This document shows, piece after piece, positions 1 to 12,600 of a stretch of 64,000 nucleotides of DNA. Each line of letters begins with the position of its first letter. The first letter of the stretch is position 1. The position numbers and the translations under genes were made by a program. The DNA is from Stenocarpella maydis (lineage: Eukaryota > Ascomycota > Sordariomycetes > Diaporthales > Diaporthaceae), in NCBI GenBank assembly GCA_002270565.1, contig NQMI01000006.1:578244-642243 (forward strand), in the 5' to 3' direction. The notes beneath the pieces are model-generated. The model saw only the letters and a program-made list of their open reading frames with translations. It had not been told where the DNA came from and searched no databases.

Positions 1-1419
1 CATGACACACAGTACATTCTTGGCGGAGGCTGGCCAACGAATATGTGACCTCTTGGCTTCCAAATAAAATGAAAGCCCAAAGCTTCACAGATATGTGCTT
101 AAGTATGCTGACGCCGTAAAAGGTGTTTGCGGGATCCTGTTGCGAAAGCACACCTGAAGAGGTTCGCATGCCACCCGCCTCAAGCCACGAGATGGGTGCA
201 GGGGCTGCTGTGGCACATGGCTGCTTGCCTCGCTAATCTCTACACCATGTGGGACAAGCATGAGCACACCTACATCATCAGCTACCTTGACAAGGCGTGG
301 GGGCAATGCCACCGTCGTTGCTCGACCTATCAGAGGCGCGTGTGAGGCGCGTGGTTGTGCACCAGGCCGGAGTCTTGTTGATATGGCTGGCGGGTGTGGG
401 TGGGTGGTGGTGGTGACCAGCTCGGGGACCGGAGTAGTGGGCGGTGATGATCGCCTCGTGGTGTGTTGCAGTCAGCAGTGGCGGGCGTGGTTTTACAGCC
501 AGCGGCCCCCTCACCTTGGCCCCAGCCGCGGCCCCCGAGGCGAGGGACATGTGTGTGTGGACGGGAGGGAGAACATGTGAAAGCCAGCCATCGGAATTGG
601 GGGACAAGAAAAAGAAAGAAATTGGGTCGCAATATGACGAGGGGCTCGCTAAGCGAAAGCTTGCTTCCCTGCGGCCCTCTTTTTTTTTTCCCCTCTGTTT
701 CTCTTTTCCTTTCTGGTTTTCGTGCTTGCCGCCAAGGAATCAAGAAAAGATAAGGTAGAATATGCGCATGTAGTGTACATAGACTACGGTGGTCTCTTCA
801 TTGCTCACAGACCGGTTGTCAGGCGTCACGGGCAGCAAGCTGCCAGCGATGCCTGCTGGCCCTGCTGGAGCTCTCAATAGGCCCCGAGGCCAAGACTTGG
901 CGCTGGCACCTGGTCGACTTGGTATGTAGAGTACCTAGTATCTAGTAGTAGTAATTGATGGGTCATAGTTTCAGGTCCTCTGATTGTGATACTCCCAAGA
1001 CCCCATCTTTTAAGCTTGACTGTGTCAGCCAATGGCCAGGCGGGTATCTGGCTGGCTGGCTGACTACGACACGGTGGAGCATCAGCAATGACGTCCTAAC
1101 AGCTGTGACCATCAGGCAGGCCTGTGCTTGCAAGAACTAGTCCACCAACTACGCATGCCACGAGATGAATTGGCTTGATGTGTCGAGCTCGTACAGGCCT
1201 TTGCACGCATTTCCTCAGAGTTCAGGTCATCCAAATCAAGTCGGCTGTCGGGCATGTTCCTCCTGGCTCATGCCGTCCCCCAGAGCCGTGCATGATCCGT
1301 ACGGTGCCGCCTGCCCAACCACACACGACCCGATCCACACGGGGAACAAGAACTGGCGACACTCGACAACCCGCGCACTCGCGACCAGGCAGGGCGAGGA
1401 ATAGAGGAGGAGGAGGAGC
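1..1419. other. Left-edge intergenic region and presumed promoter
   Basis: No gene is recognised here. Open frames are short, overlap on both strands and have GC-driven composition. A T-rich tract lies near 680-690. The last ~100 bases before 1420 end in a purine-rich GAGGAGGAGGAG run directly before the start codon of the next gene, so this part is probably its promoter and 5' leader. Confidence 0.5.
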
Positions 1420-3006
1420 ATGTTGATCAGGGACTTCAGGCGCGTGGCGCTGGTGCTCGGCTCCGCGACGCTGCTGCTGCTCCTCCTCGTCAGGCTCGTC
1501 GGCCTGCAGGCGGGTGACTGGCATGCGCACCCGCACACGTCGCCCCTTGCGCCGGCGCAGCAACAGCAGCAGGGCGCACCAACGGACAGCGCAGAGGGCG
1601 ACGACAACAGCGACAACCACGAGGGCGACGGTGCCGAGGCGCTGCTGCTGTCGTCCCCACCGCAGCTGGGGCTGTCCCGGCTCGTCGGCCCCGGCGGCGA
1701 GGTGGTCGGGTTCCCGGCCCCCGTCGAGCTGAGGCCCGCCGGCTCGGGCGTGCTGCACACCGAGGTCTCGTCCGTGTCCACCAGGGACGGGCGGTACTTC
1801 CCCATCCGCATGGGAAGCTCGCACGTCCTCAACCCCAACATCATCCCGCACCCGCGCCTCGACGCGGCCTGGATCGTCGTGGCGCAGAAGAAGGGGAACC
1901 ACGGCGCCCACGCCGCGGCGCACACGCAGCACCAGCCGCTGCGCGAGGACGGGCTGCCCGCCGTGGAGCCCTCGGTCGAGCTGGTCTGCACCGCCGTCTT
2001 CATCGACGACGCCCTGACCTGCATCGCCCCCGACGGGCGCGGGTTCGGCGAGCCCACGACGCTGCCCATCCAGCCGACCGCGGGCGACAGGACAAAGTGC
2101 ACGGGCGAGCTCGACTTCTTCAGCCTCAACGTCGGCCCCCACGACGCGAGGATCTTCTACGGGCCCCAGGACCCTTATACCATCTACGGGTCAAACGCCA
2201 ACCACAACTGCTTCGGCCAGTGGATCCGCGACTTTCGCGGCCTCGTGGCCGACTGGGGCATCGACGCCGCGTCCTTCTCCCCGCCGCAGGCAGCGGCCGA
2301 GGCCGCGCCCGCCGGCGACTTCACCGACCCCGCCGGGACGGAGCTCCAGCGGCCCCCTCCCCTCGGCGCGGTCGAGAAGAACTGGTTCCTCTTCTGGGAC
2401 CCGGACGGCGTGCGCTACGTGCACTACGACATGACCCCGCAGCGCGCCTTTGCGCGCCTCAACGGCGACGGGTCCACCGCTGGCTACTACGGCAACGACG
2501 CCGATGCAGCCGCCGACGCCGCCTGCCTGGCGCGGCACCTCCCCGACGTGAGCGCGCGGCCGCACCTCCCGGGCTCGCACGAGAGCATCCACCAGGCGAC
2601 CAACTCGCTGTCGGTGACGCTGTGCCGCCGGGCGGACCCCGGGTGCGCTCCCGACGACTCCAACACGTTCGTCCTCACGCTCCTGCACCACAAGGCGTAC
2701 CGCGACTTCCACAGCGTCTACGAGCCGTACGTCGTGCTGTTCCGGCGGCGGGCGCCGTTCGCGCTGGCCGCCGTCGGCTCGCGGCCCCTGTGGGTCTCGG
2801 GGCGGGCCGACACCACCGAGATGTTTTATGTCACGAGCATCGCGTGGAAGGCAAGGGGCCTCAGGTACCACGGGTACGCGGACGACGTGCTCTTCCTCGC
2901 GTTTGGGGTCGAGGATGAGAGGGCGGGCGGGATCGACGTGCAGGCCGGGAGCCTGCTGGCTAACCTGGGGATATGTGATGAGTGGGATGGGGGTGGGGGT
3001 GTCTAA
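1420..3006 (+). CDS. Type II membrane protein with large luminal domain, conserved-looking fungal protein
   Basis: Single-exon 528-residue protein. Residues 8-30 are a leucine-rich hydrophobic segment after a short basic N-terminus (signal anchor), followed by a low-complexity H/Q/D/E stem to about residue 75 and then a compact domain to the C-terminus. That topology is typical of Golgi or ER luminal enzymes. Paired cysteines in the C-terminal half and strand-rich segments (for example around HPRLDAAWIVVAQKKG and DARIFYGPQDPYTIYG) suggest a secreted beta-rich fold, possibly a five-bladed propeller as in GH43/GH130-type proteins, but I cannot place it in a named family. The codon third position is strongly GC-rich, as in the other core genes, which supports real coding. 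The ATG at 1420 is the first in frame and precedes the membrane anchor. The function is unknown; a role in glycan processing is only an inference from topology. Confidence 0.85.
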   Translation: MLIRDFRRVALVLGSATLLLLLLVRLVGLQAGDWHAHPHTSPLAPAQQQQQGAPTDSAEGDDNSDNHEGDGAEALLLSSPPQLGLSRLVGPGGEVVGFPAPVELRPAGSGVLHTEVSSVSTRDGRYFPIRMGSSHVLNPNIIPHPRLDAAWIVVAQKKGNHGAHAAAHTQHQPLREDGLPAVEPSVELVCTAVFIDDALTCIAPDGRGFGEPTTLPIQPTAGDRTKCTGELDFFSLNVGPHDARIFYGPQDPYTIYGSNANHNCFGQWIRDFRGLVADWGIDAASFSPPQAAAEAAPAGDFTDPAGTELQRPPPLGAVEKNWFLFWDPDGVRYVHYDMTPQRAFARLNGDGSTAGYYGNDADAAADAACLARHLPDVSARPHLPGSHESIHQATNSLSVTLCRRADPGCAPDDSNTFVLTLLHHKAYRDFHSVYEPYVVLFRRRAPFALAAVGSRPLWVSGRADTTEMFYVTSIAWKARGLRYHGYADDVLFLAFGVEDERAGGIDVQAGSLLANLGICDEWDGGGGV

Positions 3007-4157
3007 TGGGTGTTCCCCCGTGTGGTTGGGAGAGGTTTGTTTGGGTGCTTTGGGTGTCGTCTTTTTGGGGATTTTGGTTATCCTCACTCCGGCGTTTTGG
3101 TAGCATGGCGTTGGTCGGCAGGACTGGCAACAACAGTAGGCTCACGGCCTGTGTGTGTCCATTTGAGTACAATAAAGATATTGTTTAGATGATCAAGTCA
3201 GAGACCCGCAACCGCAGAGTCAGGGGATATGCTGCCACATCAGGACGCCAGGTGCGAAGTCGGATGCACACGACCAGTAGCTACATATATGTAACTTGAC
3301 AAGTCCCAGAGCATCCGGTTCCACAACACCCACTCGCACATCAGCACTCCCATGGCGCCTATTTCCGCTCATACTCTACATGGCAATGATACTTGTATAT
3401 ACCTGCACTTGATACGTATACTTGAAGCTTACAACAGGTAGGTCAGAGTATTACTATCTATAGACCTGTGGTGAAAGTGATGCGTGTATCGGTATAGCCT
3501 TCAATGTGTAGGTGTAATTAGCTGACCTACAGATACCTAGTGAGGCTGACAAGCCATAGCTACATCTTTCCTCCTTATAATGCCGGTGCCGTCGTCGAAG
3601 TGTTTAGCGGTAGAGCCTGAAAAGGAAATATGTCGGGCGAGTGCGCGGATGCCATTTGCCCGCACATGCCTACCCTACAGGCTTGTGTTGCACAACGTCA
3701 ATCATCTGACACACCGGCCACGAGGAAATGGGGGCGGTGCCGATGCGAGTTGAGCCGGGCTTTGATATCCCTGACTTGCTGCCTGGTAATAGGGAGCTGC
3801 GGTGGTGGCAGTGTCTGCCAGTAACTGTCATCACCGCTTCAAATACCACCAAATGCAGAGACAGCATGTAGACAAAGCACACAAACTGGTGGAGCATGTG
3901 TCTCTGGAAGCAAGTACCGAATCGTTCATTTCTTCTTCTCCGCAGTTATATACTTAATGAAACTAATTGTAACCGTTCCATTGATTCTTCTCTTGGCCTT
4001 CGTCGCAGTTTTGAAGCAACCAGTTGACCCGCATACTATGTACCGACTACCGTGAGGCAACAGCCAGCTCGAACAGCCACTGTGCACCTGAAGGCTGATT
4101 CTGGTTTTGGTCCTTAATCCGGTCACAATAACCCCCTGCCCCTATTTCTTTCCTTTT

Positions 4158-4188
<31 letters not shown>

Positions 4189-4372
4189 CCAAAGATTGAC
4201 ATGAAGAAGAAAAAAAAATGAGCCGCAGGCAGTCCCTTCGGTTGCAAAACCTCAAAGACTCAGAGCTAGACAATAAGCAAGATGCCGATAAGAAGAGGGT
4301 CAGAATACCATAGCCACTAAGGAAATGATGATAGCTTTCGTCACTATACGCAGAAGGACCATCCGCAGGTCA
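3007..4372. other. Intergenic region
   Basis: No gene is supported. It holds the 3' flank of the preceding membrane-protein gene (an AATAAA-like signal near 3171) and AT-leaning sequence without long frames. Confidence 0.5.
4163..4188. repeat. Poly-A tract (26 A)
   Basis: Uninterrupted run of A preceded by a T-rich stretch. It could be a simple homopolymer or the poly-A end of an old retrotransposed copy; no target-site duplication or LINE sequence was identified beside it. Confidence 0.7.
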
Positions 4373-4707
4373 CTTGTTCGACAGGTTCATGCTCCACCTC
4401 ACGTCCGGGAGGACCAACAAGGTCCAGCCGCCGGGCTTCGAGATCTATCAGGGGGTCGATCGAGCCCCCGGGGAAGATGCTCGAGAAGGCCAAGGCGGGA
4501 GGGCTCGCGGACATCCACACGGACATTTGCGCCGCCGAACCCAAACTCAGAGGCCTATTCCTACGACAGCGAGGCGAGGATGGAGCGGTCCCTGAAGCTC
4601 GCCGCCGAGCTGGGCGCCTTTCTCGCCCGCGTCGGCGGAACCTATGTCTTCACCCTGTACCACCATACGCCGGTGAAAATCGAGCTCAGGGCCGATACGA
4701 AGTTCTC
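4373..4707 (+). pseudogene. Frameshifted gene relic, unidentified
   Basis: A GC-rich island with coding character sits in otherwise AT-leaning, gene-free DNA. Three consecutive plus-strand frames each read as protein-like sequence and hand over to one another: first a segment beginning LFDRFMLHLTSGRTNKVQ (about 4371-4470), then one including MLEKAKAGGLADIHTDI (4477-4550), then AYSYDSEARMERSLKLAAEL through VGGTYVFTLYHHTPVKIEL (about 4546-4690). No introns of plausible length fit the junctions, so frameshifts and truncation are the simplest reading. I do not recognise the ancestral family. Confidence 0.45.
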
Positions 4708-7700
4708 ATCGTACGGCGGGGTGGAAAACATAGAACAAAATAATGGGCTGCAAGTAGCTACGCACCAGGACCAAGACCCTGGTCGGGATTCTAGGGATCT
4801 AAAGACTCTGGTGTTACAAGGTGGTAAATAGTACTTCACAGGCGGTAGGCAGTGCTTCACGTTAATCTAAACCCAGCCCTCTCCTCTGTTGTCCACATTT
4901 GTCGCTAGTCAGTTGCCATATTTGCTTTTCTATTACTGGTAGCCATTAAGCATCATCATTTCGTTCATTTTGTCGTTCTCTGTTTTTTTAGCTCTTGTCT
5001 CCAAACGGCTTACACCTGTTTGTGTGGGATAACTACTTTTGCCGTACGCTATCGTCTTACATCTGCCCGAATGGTTCCAGTGTCCGCTGGTGACCTCGGG
5101 GAGCCTTGTGACAAGTATCATTCAAATCTCTGCTGGCTCACACAAGCATTGTCTCGGCCCGGCCATGCCCTGTCTCTTTGTGAATCCCGGTAGCTCATGT
5201 TACCACTGACACGCGAGGGAAAATCAATTTGTCTCAGAGGTATTAGCGGCATACGGATAAAACATTCCATAGAGAGCGCTGGGCAGTTTCCATCCCACAA
5301 CGGGATAGTGAGCAGTTACGTCCCGCAGTTACTTCCCGAGAAGCACCCGGTGCCAATGCCCTAGTACATGTATACATACATACATAAGTATAAGTATATC
5401 TCGCCTTGCACCGAAGCATTACAGAGAGCAAGTTTCTTAGTGATCACACATGTACACTTATTCCGTAGATATCCAGTTATCAACATCATGCTTGACCGGA
5501 ATTTCCATTACAACGTGAGATAGCGGTGCAGACCTTCAGCCTTCTTACGGTCAGTGCCATCGAGCTCTGGCCATGCCCCCCGTTCTTAATCCGGCAGTAT
5601 AGCCTCCCCGACTTCTGCGACACTCGGAATTTCGATCAGGCAAATGGAAAGCTCTTTGTGACGGGCTAGTTCTCGCCGAGGGCCCAAGGCCACCGCGTGA
5701 TGGGGGCCACCCTGTTCACCTCCCGCATCGACATCGGAAAGTCCCTGTCCAACGTCAATAGTGGCCTGGTCCCACCCACGACGTAAGCCGCCCCCTCCCG
5801 GCCCACTGGGTTCGTTGCAGGAATTGAGGGCTTTGTTGCTGGGTAGGAGTGGATCCACTGAGATCTCACTGCTTTCACTGCGGCGCCCCGAATAGTTGCA
5901 CTTGTGACTTAGGTCCCTTCCTCTGTACTCCCTGGAATGCCACGAGCCTTCAGTGTGAGTGAAAGGACATGGCGGGAAAAACGAACTGGAGACCACCCTC
6001 ACAGATTTCAGCAGGCTCAGAACCCCTCAAAAAAGAAGAGCCGTGGACCCAGATGCACCCGAAAAGAATATGGGACTTCCTGCTGAGTCGAAACTTGGTT
6101 TTGACTGTGGCAGATGGCTTCTTGGGCCTCGGACTGGATAGCGAGGGCAGCATAGTGGCGTACTGCCAAGGGTTCCTATGGCGAGTTTAGCCTGTGCTTG
6201 AGGAACAGGGCCCGGACTACCTGCCCGCCAGCACAGGAGTAGGTGGTTAATAAGTGGCGGTCTAGACCGGCCGCAGGTATTGGGATGCCCGGTCGAATTC
6301 TCTACACCACGAGACATGTGTATCCTTGACGACCTTTCCATTTACCAGTATATTCAGTGTGTCTGCGTGTGCGCACGCGCCCGGGCACGCGCGGTTGATA
6401 CCAAATTTATTTTCGGCGGCCTGGGTGAGAGTTGACACGTCTCTGTTGCGGCGTAGGACGGTGTTTATTGAGTGCTTTCGAGGTGACGATCCTTGCTCTC
6501 TTTTTTGAGTTCACCCAAGTCCCTGGACTCTTTAGTTCTCATAAAACACATTATTATTGTCTTCGTGGGGAGAAAACACGCTGCGATATTGAATCGAGCC
6601 ATGTTTCAGAGTCCCAACTCACATGGTGAAACATTACGGAGTACACGGTTCCCAGCCCATACGGTCTAGACCGTTGTGGAGCTAAGGCCCCCATGGCGGA
6701 AACATGCTCATGTGGTCACTGGGATTATTAAAGGTTAAAACCCGATAAAAAGGACAGATAGCTTTGAGCACATGTGTCCTCAACCTTGCTGAGCGTTGTT
6801 GACAGCCTTTTCCCCATCCTCTCGTGCGAACTTGTACTAGTCCACACCGTAGCCGTAATCCCAAGTGCGCAGTACATCCATGAATGTGTCTTGTCGTGGA
6901 TTAGCGTGCTGGTACTATGTAGTGAACATGTACGGAGTAGTCATTGGTGACTCATTTACAGCGATAGCTCGGCATAGAGGAAACTGCATATGAGTCATCT
7001 ATATAATAGCTGGCTTGGCGTACCTGACTCTTGGCCAGAATGTGTGCATTTGCAGGCTCTTCGTAAATTTATGATTTATGTTTGTGTCGATAGCAGTCTG
7101 CTCCGATCGGTATCTTGTTCAAGAACCCCCTCAGCCGGACGTGGGTGGGAAATATGTAGTTGAGTCTCCCAAGCCAATGTCGCTCCTCTCGATCCTGGCC
7201 ATATTGACCCAGCTTCAGGCAAATTTAGCAGATGTGGAAAGAGTTGTATTCCTCTCCAGTACTAAGAACGTTGCCGGGAAAGTTTCGACGAGATCGCCCT
7301 TATCCTAGAGCTCTGTGCATCCGGGCTGAGCTTTGAGCTACATGTTGGTCGCGTAGTTACATGGCGTGCCATGTGAGACGTCGAGGCGGTGCGATCGGTG
7401 AATATATACTTTCAAGGCCACTCCATTATTTGATGGCAGATTGTCGGATATCTCTGACGACCAAGGAAGCAGTTGTAAGGTGCAAGGATGGCTTCAACAT
7501 CGAGAAAGCTCTGGGCACAGGGGTTGTGTTGTTAGCTGCTTACGAGGGAGTTCCTGCGGTGCAACACTGCCAAATTCAAAGTCAAACTTCTAGACTTGCG
7601 ACATCCTCGAGTCGTCGACCAATCCGTGAAACTGACGGGCGTTCGGTGCATGCATGAACTTTTTGCCGGGTGACCTAACTACGACGCCAGGAACCTTCGA

Positions 7701-8081
7701 CGCGCCCACGGTCCCGGGCCTGTATCGCGTAAGAGCTTGACTCGCGCAGGTAGACGAGATGAAAGCGATGTCGGCTCCTGGATGGTTGCTATCCCGCGGC
7801 AAAGGTGTGATGATATGAGGCGGGATCCGGGACAGGACTTTAATTCCCGAGCCGCTGTCAGGGTAGAGTTAAATCCGTGCGTCTGCTTTGTCTACATACC
7901 TAGGTGTGCTTTGCCATCCGCCGCCAAGCACAAAATTGTAGGGCAATTTTGCTACTCTTTTTTTTTTTTTTTTGAAACGACAGAGGCTGCACTCAAAATC
8001 TGACGATCTAACATATGAGCCTGACAAGTCCTTTGCGAGAGGGAATCTGTCTGGCTGGAGTTGACATTCAGCATAGCAAGG
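4708..8081. other. Long intergenic region
   Basis: Over 3 kb without a convincing gene. Short frames (for example 5666-5878 on the minus strand and 7361-7657 on the plus strand) have mixed composition and no recognisable motif. A 16-base T run lies at 7958-7973 shortly before the next gene. Confidence 0.45.
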
Positions 8082-9201
8082 ATGGCACCAAGACCAGCTG
8101 CGTTCTGCATCCACGAGCATGCAGCGCGAGCCCTATTTGGGGATTCGCCCACGTTGGAGCTGCTCCACGAGAATGAGCATTATCCACTCGCACATGAAGC
8201 GGGAGTCTTCGTCGAGGCCGATGACACCTTGTTTATCACCAGCAACCAGTATCCAGACCCCGAGACAGGCAAGAAGAAGATTCAAATCTCGAGGGTCAAA
8301 CTGGATAGATGCGGAGATAAGACGACGGCCGAGGTGGAGGAGATCAACCCCGACGGCGTGCCGATGGCCAACGGAGGTGTCAACTACGAGGGCGGCGTGC
8401 TATTCTGCGCACAAGGCGGGCTCGACGCGTCGGCAGAGCCGGGAGGGCTGGTATACATGGACGCTCGGCCGCCTTATGCCACACGCACGCTGGTGCAGTC
8501 GTTCCACGGGCGTCGGTTCAACAGCGTCAACGACGTGGTGGTGCACAGCGACGGGTCGATCTGGTTCACGGACCCGATCTACGGATACGAGCAGGGGATC
8601 CGGCCGGCTCCGGTGCTGCCAAACCAGATCTATCGGTTCGACCCAAGGGGGGGTGTCGGCGGCAAGGGGAGTGTCAGGGTGCTTGCTGACTGCTTTTTCC
8701 GGCCGAATGGGATATGCTTCAGCCCCGACGAGCTGACGGTGTATGTGACGGACACGGACTGGATCCACGGGGACGGGACCACAGACCCGACAAGGGCATC
8801 TACCATGTGAGTTAGGTTCTACTTTGTCTCGTTGTTGGAGCGCGGAGGGCAACGGACCGCGCAAATACTGACTGACGACGATGCATCCTTCCAGATATGC
8901 CTTTGACGTGGCCAACTACTCTGGCCAGCCATTCCTCACGCACAGACGACTGTTCGCAATGGCCGACACGGGCGCCCCGGACGGCATCAAGTGCGACGTG
9001 TACGGGAATGTGTACAGCGGATGTGGGGATGGCATCAACGTGTGGTCGCCCGGGGGCGTGCTGCTGGGCAAGATCATTGTGGACGGAGGCGCTGCCAACT
9101 TTTGCTTCGGAGTGGAGGGCGAACTATTCATCCTGAACGAGACCAGGCTGTGGAGAGCACAATTGGCGAAGTCGACAAGAGGAGCGCTGTTGCGCATATG
9201 A
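8082..9201 (+). CDS. SMP-30/gluconolactonase/LRE-like lactonase
   Basis: Two exons, 8082-8806 and 8895-9201, joined over an 88-nt GTGAGT...CCAG intron, give 343 residues. The family is a six-bladed beta-propeller with a divalent metal that hydrolyses sugar or other lactones. Visible family marks are the Glu early in the first blade (AHEAGVFVEADDTLFITSN), the metal-ligand Asn in RFNSVNDVVVHSDGSIWFTD, the FFRPNGICFSPDELTVYVTD blade, and the Asp ligand in TGAPDGIKCDVYGNVY. No signal peptide is seen, so it is probably cytosolic. The ATG at 8082 is the first true ATG of the frame; the frame extends 21 nt further upstream without an ATG. The splice restores the family reading frame exactly across YAFDVANYSG. 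The physiological substrate cannot be told from sequence. Confidence 0.9.
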
Positions 9202-9638
9202 GATGGATATACCAAAGCCTACCAAAGCAGATGCGTAAGCACGAGGAAGAGGAAAAGGCCGGTGAAAGGCGACAAACTCTTGGTAGTTAACGCTTACTCT
9301 GCAGTGCACCAAAAGGGATCCAATGGTTGCTTCTATTCAGACCAGAGACGAGGTCGAGCCCCAGAGTGCTGTCTTATCCTTGCAAGCTTGGAAGTCAGAC
9401 GCGGAAGGGGACGCTCCCACGCGCCTGCCTCTTGTACCTGTGCTGTGATTGACGCGTCCCTTTCCCCTCTTGCCACCTGAACATTGAAGGCAGGCATGAA
9501 TGCACCTTCGCCCCTCTCATATTCTGCTCTGCCTGTGCCTACGTGCCTACGTGTCCACGCCGTCTTCGCACTCTCGTCCAATCGTCACTGTCCTCTCTCT
9601 TCTCGTGCCTCCTGCAGGCATCATCCACGATTTGCATC
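9202..9638. other. Intergenic region and leader
   Basis: The second half is pyrimidine-rich (CT-rich from about 9500 to 9630), typical of a fungal promoter and 5' UTR for the gene starting at 9639. No separate gene is seen. Confidence 0.5.
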
Positions 9639-12600
9639 ATGGACACGCCAGACCCTCCTGTCATTATTGACTCTCAACAGTCACGCACCAACGTCACCCC
9701 CAAGTCAGCAAACTTCGGCTCGCCTGTCGCCACACAAGAGTCATGGACAGCCCCCCTACGCCGCCGCCATGTTCAGCAGAAGGCAAAGACATCATTCCTT
9801 GCTGGCGATGAAGATGACCATGGTGGTGAGCAAGGCGACCGGGCCCACAAGCATGCCATGACCAGCCATCCCGGTCGACGCAAAGATGTCTCTGGACACA
9901 ACTACATGTCTTTTGATTTTGATTTCAACCCAGGTCACGATCAAGAGACTACGGTGGACGAGGATGGCCACGACCAGTCGCCAACCCTTTACGCCTCCCA
10001 AGCAGCTCGACTGCCGCCTCCGTCGGCCCAACCTGTTCCAAGAAGTAATGACATGGGAACGTCTGGTGATGGTGCCTCTGACGTGTTTGAGGCACTCAGG
10101 AAGCCTGGGTCCAAAAAGTCCCCACAGACTCATGAGCCGCCCCGGAAGAAACAGCCACAGGAGCGAGAGTCAACAAACCAAGACCAGCCGGCCAGGAAGG
10201 GGAAACAACCACCGACAGCTGAGATCACAGCTGGCGGACTGCAAGGCGCAGCGAGAAAGTCCCTTGCCAATAGCAATGTGAAACTGGCTGCCCCTGAAGT
10301 ACAAGAAGAGGATGATGGCCCCTGGGATCTGGACGACAAAGCATCCGATGACCGCAAGTACTCCCTGCCAGCATCCAACAGCAGTTCTCTTGCCGCGGCT
10401 CCGGCCAAGAAGAAAGCTGTAGGGAAGAAGCAGGCTACGAAGAAACCTGCCGCCAAACCGAAAGGGAATGCACAAGGCGCAAAGGCTACAGCCAGAGGCA
10501 AGACGAAAAATGCAAAAACCGGAGCTGCTCTTCCAGTCCGCGAGAGCTTAAATACACATCTGGACGAGAAAAACAATGAAGGCATTTCATCTGGAGGGGA
10601 GCTTCCGACAGTTCCACAAGAAACCCACAGAGGCAAACAGTGTCGCCAGCCAGAACAGCGCCAACTAGAACTCGGGGCACCGACCAATGAAGATCAGAAA
10701 GAGGACGTAGTCATGATTCTTTCGGGATCATCGTCCCCTGATTTAGGAGATAAGGATGACGAAGACTTCGAATGCTCTCGAAAGATGACCCCCGGTAACG
10801 CACGCCGTAGAACAAGGGCCGCCGCCGCGGAAAGCCAGGCAGCTAAACAAGCCAAGAAGAAGGAGGAAGGTGGTGCAGCGACGCTGCCGAATGGCCAGAG
10901 CCACGATAGTGAAGACGACGTAGGATGCCCTAACACCGTCGAAAAGCCAGAGGCCGAACAGTTGCCGCGGCTTAAACCACAGCCGAAGAAGCAACCAAAG
11001 ACACAGTCGAAACAGCCTCACAGGAAGACCGGAGCCGACAAGGCTTCAGCTGCCAGAACAGGCACTGAAGCCAAGCCAGAGTCAGCGAAGGAGGCTACGT
11101 CGTCCGCGGATACGCCAGAAAAGAAAGGTTCAAGCAATGGGCACACTGTGGCAATTCGCGTCACTACAGACAAACGCGAGGCCCAGCAGAATATCGTGTC
11201 GCCCAACACCGGTAGGGAAAGAGGTGAAGCAAATGGTCCTCGCCAAGCACCGGAAGCGGTCAAACAAACCAAGAATCCCGATCGGAAGCCGATAATTGTC
11301 GCATTTGGCGTCGCTGGCCCGAAGAATAATGGTAGGCCGCACAAGGCAGCAGCGACCACCAAAGCGCAACCACAGGGTCAGCAGGCTAGTATAAGCGGCG
11401 AGGAACATCCCGCAACCGCAAAGACGCAACTGGGGAGAAGACCACAGGATGCCGCGGCTGGAGGAAGCCTTGCAAATCACTTCTCGAGTCATGATGGTGA
11501 TCTCAGAGGAGCTGCAGCGCCAAACCGGCCCCCTGTCACGAGGGCTGTCCCTAACAAGGCTCCTACTCATGAACCCGATATCAAGGAGATCTCGCCATAC
11601 TTCGACGCGGAGACGACATTCGTCAGCTATGAGGACGCATGCGGTGACACACCTCACCAGTTTGTCGTCAGCGATGCCGAAGCAGACACCGCCGTAGAAA
11701 TCGAGGGCAATTTGGCAGCAGATGCTCCGGAGCTCAAGAGCCCTGAGGCGGCAGATGCTTTTGAGGAGCGTAATCACGTAAAAGTCAACCCGCCTGTGAG
11801 GGCTAATCCAGAACACATGGCCAGGTCTGAGGAAGACACCGTGCTGCGGGAAGTCGAAGGGAAACCTCAAACTCTTCCCAGGAAGGTGCCCGCAGCCAAC
11901 TCCAGAATCACGAAACGAAAGCTCCCAGAGGTCATGAGTGTTGAGGAAAGATCACCCATTCAGTATGCAATGGCATCGAACATGGGCCTAAAGACCGAAC
12001 CCTTTACCGCAATGCGTGTCCATTCGGCTGCCCTTAACTCGCCCTCAGAGGCCCACTGGCGACCTGCAAAGAAGCCAAGGCTCCTATCCGCAAACCCAGC
12101 ACTGGTCAACCACAACTCCCCAGGTGCTGGAGGTGGCGATACTTCTCGCGGAGATGATGTCTTCGGTCCGGGAAAGAAGGGAAAAGCCACGGGATTAAAT
12201 GCGTTTGTCCAACGTCTGATGAGCAACGAGTCGGCAGATTGTGGCCCCAGTCAAGCGGGATTGGCTCCGTCTTTTGCGTCTAACGAGCGTCCTGCGGCTC
12301 GGCAGCATGTCATTGCAAGCAATGGTACGGCCACAACTCAATCCGTAGTCCCAGGTACCGTATCACATGCACGTCGAAGACAACAACTAGACGACGTGGG
12401 GCAAAGAATGTTGGCAGCGCTGGCTCCAAAGGAAGCACAGGATGCCGGCCAGTCCTCCCCGAACGATGAAGCCCGGAAGGACTCTCATGTTTGCGATACC
12501 GGAGAGTCTTGGCTCGGTGACACGCGTGACCAGAACAACGACGCCCAGTTGGAGGGAGGGATACGGGCTTGGAAGAAAGCAACCGAGCCATATGCTGACA

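Noticed and set aside
1222..2142. Long minus-strand open frames opposite the type II membrane protein gene
   Set aside because: Mirror of a GC-rich coding strand; Arg/Pro/Gly/Ala-dominated composition and no motif.
4163..4188. Poly-A tract as the tail of a LINE or processed pseudogene
   Set aside because: No reverse transcriptase, no target duplication, and no gene copy upstream ending at the tract.
7361..7657. 98-codon plus-strand frame upstream of the lactonase gene
   Set aside because: ATG start present but no motif, no splice partners and inconsistent composition; not supported as a gene.
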